This document shows positions 1-13,722 of a stretch of 64,000 nucleotides of DNA, one piece after another. Position 1 is the stretch's first letter; the number at the start of each line of letters is the position of its first letter. Under the pieces are notes generated by a model, which worked only from the letters and a program-made list of their open reading frames with translations, did no database searches and had not been told where the DNA came from. The translations under genes and the position numbers were made by a program. This DNA is from Nymphaea colorata (taxonomy: Eukaryota > Streptophyta > Magnoliopsida > Nymphaeales > Nymphaeaceae), in contig NC_045148.1 in assembly GCF_008831285.2 (NCBI RefSeq), forward strand, positions 17,973,002-18,037,001, in the 5' to 3' direction.

Positions 1-1815
1 TTGTCAAAATTTAAAAACTTTAATTCAGCCCTTTTAATAATGAAAAATTTTCAACTTTACACCTAATCTTCAGCATCAAAGATTCTAAATACGCCATACC
101 CAAAACATATTTCAACAAGGTTCAGTTTACTCTTTGTCGTTTGTCGCTTTTGGATCACTGTTTTTCGGTGAACAAGAGATTAACAACATGCTCTTTGAAG
201 AAGGATGCTCATTCAAAACTCTCTCCTTCCCTCTGCCTTTGGAGTTATGGGTTGAAGCGGTGTACTCTTCAACTTAAGTACCACATTTCAGTACCTTATG
301 ACATGCATGTTGTACAATACCCATAGGTCTCGAACTAGAGATCACGTCTCTAGCCTAATTAGCTAGCCTCCCTTAAAAAAGTAATTTTATGGAAGATTAA
401 TGTCTATTTAAGCTTGGTTTTCAATCAAATTTTGAAACTTAATTTGTCTGTTGGGATGCTACAAATGAAATCACATTTTATGCGAAAACTTGGGAGATCA
501 GTTTATACACTTCCTCTTCAAAACACTGTTTTGTCAAAAATGGGTTATTGTCAAACGCAATTTCCGCCAGCCACACAAACACCGTATCAGGTGTCATCCA
601 AATACTTGTATAAAATACATCTATAAGGTGTCATCCAAATACATCCCTAACCTTTTTGTTGGCTGATTCAGTTTTGAATCAATTTTTGGCACTCTTCAAT
701 CCGGGCCTTTTGTCGCCTTCCCCACATTTGAGTCTGAGCGTTCAAAAACAGATTTTGTAGGCCTAAAAAATTACATAACAGAATCTAGACAAGAACCGTA
801 AGGAAAGTCTAACCACAGGCGGATCCAAGCGAATCTAGCCAATCAATTGAAGGGGCCAACATGAGTACTTGCCAGCTAATGCAAACTCCCTGGCAAATTA
901 TTAGAAGGTTTAATATTATCTAGGCTCCTTATCTACGTAATGTCTAGATAATGCAAAACTACATGGTGTTTGCCAAGTTAACGATGTCCTGGAACCATAT
1001 CTCAGCTAATAGCTGATGATCAGCTTACGTTAAATATTATGAGGGATGAAACTCTTACAAAAATGTTATCAGACTGGCCTTAAGATCACCAAGGGAATAA
1101 GAAACCTTGGTCTTTCGCTGGGAGAGAGATTTTCTTGGGTTTGTGACACGGGAAAACTGCACGAGTCTGATATTTTGTCGTTCGGCTGCATAAAACTACA
1201 TGGCTGCTAAAATCTTGTCAATGAAAAAGTAATTGTAAACAGCTACAAGATTGGGATAAATACTTATAATAATAAAGAAAATTAGATCTGTTACAGCAAA
1301 ATTAAATGCATTAGAGGTCGAATACTCGAATTGAATTAACTAAAAATTGACTAAATCTTGAAACCAGATGATGGTCCACGAGAACATTTGATGCAGTCAG
1401 GATGGTTTCCATTAGAACGAGAGAGCAATAAGCGAAGGAAGGTCCCTGTCAGACCTAACTTCGGGACATAGCAAAGGTACTAAGGCCAAGGGAGGGGGTG
1501 TTGGAATCATCACAGTATCCGAGGAAGAGATCCAGAGTTTTAGACAGCAAATGTCTTTGAGAAGAAAGTGGAGAAAGATTTATGTAATTTCCATGACCCA
1601 CCAATGATGTGAGGAAAAAAAGAAGAACAGGTGATGGCTCCGCCGTACGAATGCTTCGTCGACAAGTGATTCAATAAAAAAAAAGGAAAAACAAGACAAA
1701 GTCCCCGCTCTCACGCTGAGCAGAAAACATATTTCGAAAAAAAGAGAAAAGAATAAAACAAGGAGAAAGAGGAAAGTGGAAAACAGAGGAAGGAAGAGCT
1801 CAAGCAGATCGGACA
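1..1815. other. Intergenic DNA and 5' flank of the DUF1218 gene
   Basis: No coding region can be supported here. ORFs are short and lack recognisable domains. The last 150 bases before the start codon are purine-rich (many GAAA and GGAA runs), which looks like a leader or promoter-proximal tract. I see no clear TATA box. Confidence 0.5.
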
Positions 1816-1924
1816 ATGGCGGTAAAGAGCCCCTCCTCTGCAGTGCTAGCCCTGATCTCCATCCTCCATCTGGTGGCGTTCATCCTTATCATTGCAGCAG
1901 AGAGGAGAAGAAGTGTAGTATGTG

Positions 1925-1967
<43 letters not shown>

Positions 1968-3211
1968 ACACACACACGCACACACAGAGAGAAAGAGCAC
2001 AGGGTACTGATAAAATCAGAACCCAGATCTTTGTTTTCTCTATTTTGGCCATAGGAAATATTTGTATCTGTTTATGTTAGCGGATCTGTCCAAAATCTCT
2101 GGGTACCCATTTTCTCTCTCTAAACTTGTTGATGTTCTGTGCTGCTAAAGTAAGTGCGGTATTTGCACATAATAGAAGGACACTGGTCAGATCTTCATCA
2201 TTCATCTTGTGCATCCCAGTGATTTCTATTTTCGTTTTTCTCCATGTGGTGATTTCAACAGGGGAAGGTAGTGCCTGATGAGTACGATGAGCAAACATAC
2301 TGCTTATACAGCTCGGATGTGGCGACTGCGTACGCCATTGCTGCCCTCTTCCTCGTCTCGATCAGCCAAGCCATTGTGATGGGCATAACCAGATGCCTTT
2401 GCTGTGGGAGGGGGCACTCCCCAGAACCTCGTCGGACATCCTCTGTCATCTACTTCATTTTCTCCTGGTACTGTCTTCGGCTCTGTATTTCCCGTCAGAA
2501 TCTCGCTGCTACTTACTGAATGCCCCATTTGAACACTATAACTGCTGTTTGAACACCGTCGCTGTTATTCTGAACTTATAGGAAATTGTTGTTTTTCTTG
2601 CTGCTATAGGACATTATCAGCAACAATAACAAGAGTAGCACTTAAACCGTTTGATAATAACGATATAAGGGCAATACTTGAAGATCAACAAGTTGGAACT
2701 TTATGACTATTTTTGCCATAAAAGAACTATTTTTTATAAACCAAATACACGATTCTGAACCAAATCAATACCAAAATGGGGTGCTAAAGTAAAGAAATTC
2801 ATCAATTTCGGCAAGCATATATGAAATTACTACACACGACTGAGTATATTGTCCTCTTTTTCATGAGAAATTGCTATTGTTAACATTAGTAGGGTTTAGT
2901 GATCAGTTGGTGGGGGTGGGGGTGGTTGCAGGGTGAACTTCGCAGTGTTGGCGTCATGCCTGGTGGCCGGAGCAGCTCGCAATGCGTACCATACCAAGTA
3001 CAGGGGCACCTTCGGCGCAGGCGACTTCTCCTGTGAAACCCTCAGGAAGGGCGTATTCATCGCCGCCGCGGTGCTCACCGCAGTCAACTCCCTCTGGGCC
3101 GTCTTCTACTACCGGAGCTACCTCCGATCAGAGCCGGCACTCGGTTGGAAGCCGTACCGAAGTGAGACTGATGCCGGCGCCGTCGGAATGAGCAGCTACG
3201 CCCCGGCTTGA
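1816..3211 (+). CDS. DUF1218 family four-helix membrane protein, three exons
   Basis: The predicted protein has 195 residues from three exons: 1816-1917, 2262-2467 and 2932-3211. The first donor is GTATGT at 1918; GTAGTA at 1915 would also keep phase 0 and remove one residue. The second intron splits a Trp codon (TG|G). Acceptors are CAG at 2259-2261 and 2929-2931. Four hydrophobic helices lie near residues 8-28, 55-76, 95-118 and 144-165. Family landmarks are AAERRRS after helix 1, DEYDEQTYC, a Cys cluster at CLCCGRG, ARNAYHTKY and the C-x-TLRKGVF motif before helix 4. DUF1218 proteins are plant endomembrane or plasma-membrane proteins. Some members (MWL-1 and MWL-2 of Arabidopsis) affect secondary-wall lignin, but this one resembles the At1g13380-like branch, whose role is not established. 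The gene stands alone. A long (CT)n tract sits directly after the first donor. Confidence 0.9.
1926..1977 (+). repeat. (CT)n-(CA)n microsatellite inside intron 1 of the DUF1218 gene
   Basis: About 20 CT units followed by a short CA run begin within ten bases of the predicted 5' splice site. Similar tracts follow the first donor of the DUF599 genes. Confidence 0.9.
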
Positions 3212-5081
3212 ACGGGCCTTGCTGCCTGTGATACTACCCTTTGTGACTCTTCAGTTTTGGCTGCAGTCGAAGAATCTGCTAATGTCTTATGTTTACTTTT
3301 CTTCTCGATTTTTTCTTTTCTTGGGTGTGATTCTATATGATGTGGGGTGAGTTTCTGGTTGTTTGTGTCCTAAGCCTCAGGACATTGTAGTGGTAAAAAT
3401 TGCAGAGATATTTAGGCTTTAAAAAGTGAGAAAATTTTGTTTTCCTTTTCCCATTTGGTAGATTGTTTCAACCAAATTGTCAATCTAGATTCAGGTATGG
3501 TTCTTTTAATGGTTTCGTTTTTACACGGAAACAACATCTGAGCACTGAGACATAATCGTGTTCTAATACTCTTTAGAATTTGAACTGCTTTCATGGCAGA
3601 AGAAGGTCTACCCAATGTACAGAATGATTTAGCCGACACAGGCGTTGCCTCTTTTTGATTTAGTGGTGCATATCGGCCGGCACGAGAAAATATTGATTCC
3701 AATAAACAGCTGGAAGGTAAAGAACCGATCTGCGAGTGATTTGGTGGGTGGAAATGACAAAAAAACTAATGAAAAGATATGCAAAGGTCCCACTTGCTCG
3801 GTTGCCCTCTTTTGTCACTGTCCTTAAGAGATGTTAATGCTTTGGACATAATCTGCGACTCCATTTGAATTTGAATTTGAACTTCTGCAGTCAAATTTAA
3901 TAAAAAAATTGCATCCGATTAATAAAGGAATCGAATTTGGAACAGGAATTTTTTTATGCTGAATTTGATGCATATATATTTTTATAATAGACATCTGAAT
4001 CCGACCACATGTAAAAATTCAAACTACCAAAGATCATTCGTTGTTTGTTGAAATTATTAAAATGAATATGAAAGGTCCATAAGCTTTCAACTCCTGCAGA
4101 TACGGCAGCGAGGAGTGCGTTCAGGATTTTTTTATTTTCAACTTTTCGGGGACTATGATAAATCTTATCCTGCCCATTTTGATCGATGGATCGTGTTTGC
4201 TTATAGACATTCAACAATGGGCAGGATGAGAAAAGGAATAAGACCTAGGCTCATGTAAACTGCCGAGCCACATGCGGGATGCTGTGGGCAGTTGCCCACA
4301 CCATCTCCACCAAATATATTTAGTTTTATGTTATTACTTTGAAAAGCATTGAAAATTTTGAATTGGTGCACCTTTCGACCCAAATTTCTGGCTCCACCAG
4401 CACTCATGTACAGCCTTGGATTATGATGTGGCTCAGGAGTTTGTTTTCATTAGCATCACTAGAAGGATATCATGCCAGTATGATTAGATGGAAAAATAAA
4501 ATGACACCAATATGCAATAAACGAATTTATGTGGGTCAGTGTGGGGGACTACCTTCACAAGTCCACATGTGGCTATGCCGGTGACTGTGAGACCTCAATA
4601 GATTGTAAGAGGGGAGTGTGAAGAGCGTCGAGTTGAAAACCATAGATTAAGTCTGATCTCAATTATTCTATTGCTTGAGATTTTTCATAATGTTATCATA
4701 AGACTTGACAATGGGAGAAACTGTGTCAGACACCAATTATGTGCCTACTCATTGAGAATTATAATTCAAAGTCCAGACTCAAACCTTGCGCTTTCATATT
4801 TTCTATGCATTACCCGCTTGATATCCCCTACAATTTGCTCTGCAGTAAATCTGTTTTACCACCTAATCAAGTTCACTGACAACAGGATGAGAGTACAGTT
4901 AGAATTTTAATGTTTTGAATTTCTTTTATTCGAATTTACCCTCTCGTACTCGTGGTTCTATATTATTGTTTTCTGAGACCTACAAGAGTGGTAACAATAT
5001 ACTCAAGTAATGAGGAAGACATACAAGTCTGTAGGTTTCTTAAGTTTCTGTTTTTGAGTACTAGACGCATTAATCAGCACA

Positions 5082-5847
5082 TTGGAATCTCAAGGAAAAT
5101 CTAAGAGACAGGCTCAGCTTCTTGAAGGAGCTATTTCAAGATCATTAAATTTCTTTAGATGTAAGTGGATAGAACATACACAACTACTTTATGGAATATT
5201 TCCTGTCAGTGGTGACAACTCTATTTGTCACCCTTCTGATGATTGGAAGTCAAGAAGAGAGCATTCAGTAAGAAAAGATGCAGAAAGAGTTTTTTGGGTC
5301 ATCAAGAATCTAGTTGTTTGTTATCCTCTCTCATCGATTTATGCTTGTTATCGGCTGCAATGTTAATTTCCACTTCTCCCCTTTCTATCAGCAATGAAAA
5401 TGTTATCTATCATATATACATAAAGACAATAGAGGCATTATCAAGGGACTCAAGAAGGAAACTCCATCCAGCCATGACGATGGAAACAGGAATGAAGAAA
5501 TCAGAGGATTCGCAAAGGAAACTCCAGCCAGCCATAATGATGGAAATAGTAACGATTGTAATTGTTACAATACCAAGAAGGAAACATCATCTGGCCAACC
5601 GTAGGAAGACAGTTATACAGAGACAATGGCTGGCCAAGACAGATCCAATATTTCAAAAGATGAAGATGCAGTTGACAAACAGAGAAGCACAGCAACTAAA
5701 CAGGGCAATAATAAACAGGGAAACAATGACTATAAATTGGATATTGTTTCCTCCTGTAAAGATCAATGTAAATCCTGTAAATCAGGAAATGATGATGTCT
5801 GTAATTCCATTATAAATAGAAGAATGATCCAGGCTTATCGACACTAA
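5082..5847 (+). other. Unrecognised overlapping ORFs, possibly a gene fragment
   Basis: Three plus-strand frames are open in succession. The first (5082-5366, start TTG) gives 94 residues with a basic stretch RREHSVRKDAERVFWVI, which faintly resembles the RKD-ERAFGVL region of PIF/Harbinger DDE transposases. The others give Lys-, Asn- and Gln-rich peptides. Around 5450-5600 the sequence holds an imperfect repeat of the peptide KETP-SH-DGN in one frame, ended by a stop near 5612. No single frame spans the block and no splice model is convincing. It may be a transposase-derived relic or chance ORFs. I do not recognise a function. Confidence 0.2.
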
Positions 5848-7799
5848 GAACCATAGCTACCTCTGTGAACGTAGGTGTGAGTTTACACCGAACCAAGTTA
5901 AAATTAGGCATTCCTTTCTTGAATCTCTGCTTTTCTTTATTACAAGAACAGAAAGTATACCCAAAGTATATGCAATTCTTTCATGGAAACTTTTTATGTT
6001 TTAAATGGCTGAGGTTCCCATCTCCCAAAATAAGAAGCTGAAGGTTGTAATCTCTAGCAAATTGTCCATCTGCATATGATAAAGAAGGGCAGATTTAGTT
6101 TCTGGAAATGAATGCACAGAAATCCAAAGAGAAGACTGCACGTTTAATCAATCATCTCTTGCTTCTTCCACTTTCCTTCCTCATCGATTTGCACTGATCT
6201 TTTTGCCCTTTGCCATTATCCTTTTCACCATACCACTCCATTTATTTGTTTTCTCTCCGGAAGTTTTTAATTCTTTGTTATAATAATTTTACAAAAATAA
6301 CAAGAAGTTATATACCAACCAAGTAAGAAAGCACCCGACTGACAGCATTCTGAAGGTGTTTTGTGGAGCCATAGAGGATGTTTGGCAAGAGGAATACTTT
6401 GTTAGTGTTCTATGTATATGTTTCCAAAATTTGGGCACATTCGTAAAACACTTGTGAAGCTATTTAATGAAACTACCTCAATTATTAAATAGATACATGG
6501 CATGCTAACAAAATGTTCCTCTTACCAAACAGCCGCTTAGATTTTATGTCCCTCGAATCTGCTGCTAATCTGGTTGGTACTGTGAAAAGCCGTTCCAATG
6601 TCATCCACTTATTTGGTCATTTGCATTTGTGATTGTGAAACTGGTGATCTACATTCGTTGACATGTGTCATTTCAGGTTGGCTATAATGTCATTCATATC
6701 ACAGTTGTTGGATTTTTGGATTCAGATCTAAGCCATCTCACTATGATGGACAGGATCCAGACCCACTCAAATTTGGGGAACGATTACAGATTAGTGATGG
6801 GTGGTTGAAGCCGTCACCAAAATCTATGTTCAAAAGGTTATGTATTTGCTATGAACTAGTTTGCTCTGAAGCTAGCTTTTTGAGGTCAGACTACTACTAA
6901 GACTTTTTACTTCTTTTCCGTTTTTTTTTCTTAGCAAAGGCGAGGAGGGGCATTATACTTAAATCCTGAACCATTGCTAGGGTAGAGATGAAAGCTCTAC
7001 TTAAATTCATGTTAAAGAATATTTTAATCAAATGGTCATTATATTAGTACATTTATAATTGCTAATTTCGTAACAAAAATGTCTTATTTGAAGTTCTTAA
7101 TTTTCATGAAGTATCGATTTTTCTAGCCACTACCAAAATCTTAGTGTTTTAAGAGTTTCTCCCTTTATAAGGGCAGAAACCTCCACCTTTTCCTCCGTCC
7201 CCAAGGTATAACTTCTACTCTCAGTGCTTTATTCTTTCTTTTACTGCACAGTAAGTTGATGCCTTGGGAAATTGAAACAGAAACTGGCCTTCTACTAGTG
7301 GGCACCAGCCCCTTGAAGATCCTCCTATTATAAATAAAATAACACAATGAAACCAAAACCATAGACTTGCTTAAAATATATTTCTTGCTTCTTATCAAGT
7401 GACTCTTAAATTCATAAGTACAAGTTATTGTTTGTGGAAAGTACAATGATAATTTATTAAGAGATAATGTGGGTTTTGTCCCTGGGTTCTGCGCAGCTCT
7501 CACGTTGCCTAAAATGTTTTGCATTTAGAGAAGCGGATCCAGACACAGAGGTGAATTTCAAAATTTTAACTGTGGGGATTAATTAGATCCACAAGGTTCG
7601 TTATTTGAACCTACGTTTTGGAAGACTTTGAACAAATATTTTAGAATGAGTTACTAAGACAAACACTCGCAGCAATTGGTCGATCGTTCTACAAAAGCGC
7701 ACTAGACGTTTCAGGACTTCAATTTTTAAACACCTCACTTTAAGCCCTAACTGTCATATGGCCGCTTCTTCTTGCCATTAACCTGAGTTGGTGGTGTTG

Positions 7800-7803
<4 letters not shown>

Positions 7804-7860
<57 letters not shown>
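7804..7860. repeat. (CT)n-(GT)n compound microsatellite
   Basis: About 20 CT units run directly into about eight GT units. The small ORFs that cross it are artefacts of the repeat. Confidence 0.9.
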
Positions 7861-8606
7861 AGGATCTTTTGTTGCATATTAAAAAAAAAGCTGAACCTAT
7901 AGTGCTGGAAGAAATCCCGCATGGTTTTATAGATAACACAGGCGTGAATTTTCTCTTGGTTGCCAACAACAAGCATTGGACAGGATGGCTTCAGAGATAT
8001 CTTGAAGAAGGAACATTCTTTTGGTTTCTCCTTTAAAAAAATGCTTCGGTTCTCCTTCATTCTCTTTCTTACAGAAAAAAAGAGCTAAGGGGGATAAAAG
8101 AAAGGGAAGGAAGTGTTTGGTGCTTCTAGATTAAATGATTGATGGCTTTATCAAAGAAAGCCCTCCCATCAATGTCAGAAAGAAGATCATGACATCTAAA
8201 AAGGATTACGAGATGCTCAATTGTTGACATAAACTATGGTAGGAATGCTGAACTGATGGTTGTGCATGGGACCCATAAACGTAGCAAGGTTCGATCTTAA
8301 TTTCCATCAATGGCAAAAAGAGTTCCGCCATGTTGATCTCAGGCTACGTTTGATAGCCTTGGATTTTAAGTCCAAGGGCTCAATCTTGCAAGGAACCTGT
8401 GAAGCCATGATTTCTGCCTTCTTCTTAAACCCATGGCTTAGGGTTGCACTGGCAAATTTGTGTTGAGACGAAGCACAAAATGGAGGCTCACCGGAGTCAA
8501 ACAGGTGCCGATACAAATGTGGCCATGTGTCGGCAGTTGCCCTCACAGTTTAATAAAAATCTCAATTTACTTACTGGTTGACTCTAAATTTTTGTATATA
8601 CTTAAC

Positions 8607-8648
8607 GCTTTTCAAATTATGATGAATGCTTTTCAAATTATGATGAAT
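8607..8648. repeat. 21-bp direct tandem duplication
   Basis: A 21-base unit beginning GCTTTTCAAATTATGATG occurs twice head to tail. It lies inside a stretch (8460-8700) that looks like an old repeat fragment. Confidence 0.8.
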
Positions 8649-8880
8649 GCCACATGGCCAAATATGTTTGGTTCCACCACTGGTCAAACCAGCCACTAAT
8701 TGTGCACCTTATTAGGCAATGACCCAAACAGTTATGAACCAAATCTCTTGGAGTTGTTTGAATGAAAAGAAAATTAAGAGCCTAATAAAACAAGGTAGGA
8801 AAAGTCTAGTATTGATATTTATTCATAACGTTCAGCCTAATCTCAGTCTACCCATAAACTAACAAAAAATAAAGTGGGGT

Positions 8881-8960
8881 TGCAGCGCATTTGGCAGTAA
8901 GGTGGTCCACTTCAAATCAATCTGGTGTTTAAATCCTATGGTCACTGTGTCACGACCCAG
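8881..8960 (+). other. Possible degenerate tRNA-derived SINE head
   Basis: The stretch holds a weak A-box-like sequence (GCGCATTTGGCAGTAAGGTGG) and about 40 bases later GGTGTTTAAATCC, close to the polymerase III B-box consensus GGTTCRANTCC. No full tRNA fold, tail or target duplication is visible, so this is only a suggestion. Confidence 0.2.
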
Positions 8961-11900
8961 TGCATTTTTTCTTGGACCTTAAATGGTTTTGAAGCAAGAT
9001 CTATGAACTCTAAGGGATGATGGGGATAGAGAAAGGTAGTGACCTCTCCTCGGTGTGATGCAATGAACCTTTCACCCTAAAGAAAACAAAAATAGAATGA
9101 TAAAAGGAATATACTTTCCTCTAGTCATGCCTCCTCTTGTAACGCATATACATATCAAATTAACTGATGTTGTCAGTACAGTATGAAAAAATTCATTTAT
9201 ATAAACTGGCAGAGAACTAGGTTACAAACGAAGAACATGTGATCAACATCTCTATCTCCATGTCTCGTTCTAGTGACAGACAAATAATACATGTATACAG
9301 TCTGATACGGGAAGATTCTCTTTTCCTTTCAGCTTGTTAGCAACCAACAAATAATACAACATTAAATGAACTGAAAGAAGATACATGGAAATATCATCAC
9401 TATGATAATGCTGCTTGAAGGATGGAATAATCATGTTGAAATGAAAAGGACGTGAAAAAACTGAAAGGAATTGGATTAATGAAAAACGGATATTCATGAC
9501 TCTCCGGATTTGTTAATGGGTTCTGACAAGAAAGAGGCATCTATAGAGAGAGAGAGAGAGAAAGAGCACATAGCTGTCTGTTCATGGATTGTTCATGGAT
9601 GGTAGAGGAAAAAGGGGGCACATGGCTGTGCCTGGAATCAGATAGAGGATACTGTGACGCCTACTGATTATTTCACAGTATTTTTTATGAGCGAGAAAGG
9701 ATTCGGTTGAACTACTAGAGCATTTTTTCTAACGTTCACTAGAACGATGTGGCTTGTCGTCAGCACCCATATAGGCTATCTTTACTATTCATCCACATGC
9801 TCCGTCATTACTCGTAGACCCTCCCTAGATATTCCTCCACTATATCTGGTTTATTCGGTGCAAATCTTTTTCCCGGAAAAAGTGAGGTAAGTATGATATT
9901 CATCTAGGAGGAGCAGTCTTTCAGCATTTGGCTTCGGATGTGCGCACATCCCGCTTCCGCCAAAAGGAAAGGCATGATAATAATCAAGTTTCTCTTTCTC
10001 GGATTTGCACCATCTCTATTCTTTTTGATAAAAAAGTACTAAGAAACGATGGAACCTGTTCAGGCATTACAAATCGCTTAAACTATTATTGAAACTCGCA
10101 TGTCGATCCAAACACAACAAGATATCAGCTTCCCAGCTAGGCTTTTGTTCTTGTTGATTCCTAACAGAATGAAAGAGAAATGAAAAATGAGAAAGTCTAC
10201 CTCACTGTGATCTCAAATTACATATGGAATGCTGTCAAACAGTTGGGAGACAGGAAGAAAGAGAGAGACAGAGAAGATATAGAGAATCCAAGGTCATTCT
10301 ATGGATGAATGGACAAGCTATTTTCTGGCGCGACATGATGCCAAACGTATATATGGTAAGCAATTTTTCATTGCCCTTAGACTGTCCTAAATTGAGTAGG
10401 CAGAAGTATAGTCACAGTTTCGATATTGGCACATCCGAGGATCCAACAAGTAAAATGGAAATTAAGTTCCACTGCGAATTTATAAAATATATATATTATA
10501 CGATGAGGAGGACAAATAGAATATAAAAAAAGAATATCATGAGGAAGAGAAACAGCATCTGCATATCTTTGCGTTTCTAGATATGCTGTCTTATCTTTAC
10601 ACGCTGAATGCATTCGTGCCTTGAATAATGATTCCGGTTCTTGAACAGAAGGTGCAAAGAACCCAATGCACCACGGGAACAGCCTTGTTCTTTTCCTCCT
10701 TTTCTTTGATCAGTAGATTGAGTAATTACGGGAACAGTATCCTCATTCTGACGGATGGAAGTTGTGGCATTATTTCTTTGGTACGCATGTTTTATTTTCA
10801 CAAGTTATTTCTTTGACTACCCGCGGAAATCGTTGGAATGTCACAGAACTTTTACCTAAAGAACAAATGGCTTTTTCTGCTCTTCTTGAACTAGCTTTCT
10901 GTTTCATTGTCCTGACAAAATCACATTCAAATGTAAATCCTTTTCATTTAATTAATACCACCAAAAGTTAAGCACCCACTTGGTAAATTTTTCTTTATTT
11001 TATGCATACTATTAGGTAGACTGAACAGATGAGGCCACCAACGAGACCTCGGTATCTGTGTCGTTTGGGCTCAAGACACTGTCAGTCTGTTCTTGGCTAG
11101 CTCCATGAAAAGAAGTGATTTCTTTTGTTTCTTTCATCTGACTTTAACGAAAGATATTTGGTTTTACTATTCTTATTAGGTGGTCATGCAGTCTTTTCAG
11201 GCACTGAAACACTTGTTTTTGTTCGAAGCATGAAGTGGAGTCTGCTTAAGCCAAAAACCCATCAACTCCACATAAACATGTATACGTTTCATGTACTTAG
11301 TTAATATTTTATGGGTTTTGCATCTAAAAGTTGCAGCTAGAGACTGGGTTGCCTATTTCTATCTCAAAATTAAAGGGAAGCTTGCGTCCTCAAGATTAAA
11401 GTATAATTGAAAAGCCCATTTGCGAATCTCTCGTAGAAGAGGACGCTTAAGGAAATTCTTTTATGATCTCTTGACTTTACGATGTTCTGATTTGTGTCTC
11501 AGTTCATATCGCTCTTACTTTTGTATTTCGAACATGAACTGTCTTATTCGGCGCGTAGTTCCGTGTTGACTACTTACCCAATACATCCCACTTCTGACTC
11601 ACCTTCACCCCCTTTCCTTGTTTTCATTTTTGGCTCCCACCATTTTCACTTGCCTGCAAAATTTGTTCTATGTAATTGAGTTTCAATTCATAGCATCTTG
11701 TGAGAGTGTCAAATTCCTTGCTGTTGCTTTCCGGATTATACTTTTAGTATCTATAGAACTTATTTTTCCCGATCATGCATTTCAGATACATCCGTGCAGG
11801 GGCATAGGTTCTTCGATTGGGAATCTTAAAACAACCACTGGGAGCACCTCAATTATTTTATTCCCTTTGATCGTAGCTAAAAGTGGGAAGCTCCTTTCAC

Positions 11901-13519
11901 CAGACAACTTTTTCAGTGGGAAAAGCTGCACATCTCCCCATGAAAGCTAGACTTCTAATTTTTTTTGGCACTTCTGGATTAATTCGAATATTAGTTGGAT
12001 TATTCTCACTTTAAAGTTAATTATTTATGTTTTCTAATTTTTTCTAGGCAAATATGTGTCTCTGTGTACAGCTTCTATTCTTTTTAACTGAAGGGGTTGT
12101 AATTTCTGCTTGTTTTGATCATGTCATCATGCCGGCTACGTCTGCTTCTCTTCGATTCCTAAATACATTTCATATGTTGGCAGCCGCACTATTTGACCCC
12201 AAAATTGCTTCAGCAAGCTAGTTTCCATACAGGCCATGCAGCTTCATGTAATATGCAAAAACTCGGGCACTTGCTTTTGATGACTGATAAATGGTTACTT
12301 TGCCACTTAGTTTTGGCTACTTGCTATCTAACAAATGTTCTAAACAGATAACCAGCTGGATTGATAAATTTTTCAGATCGATATCTGGCACCTTTAGATC
12401 AGATTGATTCGTAAATATAATTTTGTTAGATTCCGCGTTTAAATCAGATTGATTTATGAATTTGAACTATATGGAGGATTGGGAAACTGTGTCAGATATA
12501 TATCAGGTCTAACGTATTCCCCTCGTCACTGTCCTCTTTATATACAGACCCAACATCAGAGATCAAACACATATTTGATGCAGTAGGATAACAATCATGT
12601 GAGCAGTGATCAGTTTTAATATTTCCGACAGGCGTCGCCACTTGAAGAAGACGAACTACTTGTCCTTGCATGACTCAGCGAAAATAGTGACAACCTGACT
12701 TTGACCTACTTCTAGCTGCTTCAAAAGTAGTAAGCCACAGACTAGTCATGGAGTAGCCTCATACTAGAGATGCTATGGCTTTTCAAGGTTTATTGCCGCA
12801 GCGTTTTTTCTTCTGTCAAAATCATTAAAAATAGAACGTTACAATGAGTGCCCAAAACAATGAACTACGGTCGTTCCAAATTATAGACATTGGCATTAAA
12901 GTATGTTACCTTTAAGAGATTGAGATATTTGGATGTATATTTCTTGGTTTTTTTTTTTATCTTTGGGAGCAAATCGGGTATATCATCTGTTTGAATTTGG
13001 CCACTGGTACAAGAGCCATGATTCAACACTTAAAATTAAGGTTCAATGTGGCAGACCTTTGTTCATGAAGACAAATGGGTTGTAAGGCATATGGCGAGGG
13101 GTGGAGATAAGATAGGTGGGGGCTCCGTGGGGTTCTTTAGAAGCTTAAATTAGTAGTTGAACTTGAGCCGATATGGGACTTGTTATATAACACAGCTCTA
13201 TGAGACACAGGTCGTTCTCCCATGACCAATTGAAAATTTGTTAATTATATATTTAATGTCTCATAAAAAAAATCTGGCTCCGCCCTTGCATATGGGATTG
13301 AGGGTAGTAGCAAGGATTGCGGTTTTATATCACCAGCAGCTGCAGCTAGGATTATCTTCTTGACTGAGCGTGGTTTCCACTTGTTGCGGGCCTAATTAAG
13401 GCATTTGAAGGGCCGTATATAACTTGCTCTTAGACTAACGTACATTATAATTCACAACCCCATTTTGTAACAAAATGTATGTCCCTCTACTGATATGAAA
13501 AATGGACGGCAGTTAGTAA

Positions 13520-13722
13520 ACTATTGGACTTCAGTGACGCTATTTGAGAAAATGTTACCGAAGGTCAATGTGTGCTATTCTAGCGTGATGCTATTTCAGA
13601 AAATGTCGTTGAAGGTGCTAATTAATTTTCCTTCTTCAATGACGTTGTTTCGGAAAACATCGATGAGGGTCCAGCGGAATTGGCCCTTCAATAACACTAT
13701 TTCAGAAAGTGCAAGCATCATT
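13520..13722 (+). repeat. Degenerate tandem repeat of about 51-54 bp, about four units
   Basis: Four successive units share a core like TGACGCTATTTCAGAAAATG followed by a GAAGGT-like motif. They start near 13531, 13585, 13637 and 13688. Every unit keeps the same frame in one ORF (13495-13731), giving repeats of the type MTLF-KM-KV. The spacing is a multiple of three or nearly so, which may be chance. I recognise no protein family. Confidence 0.5.
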
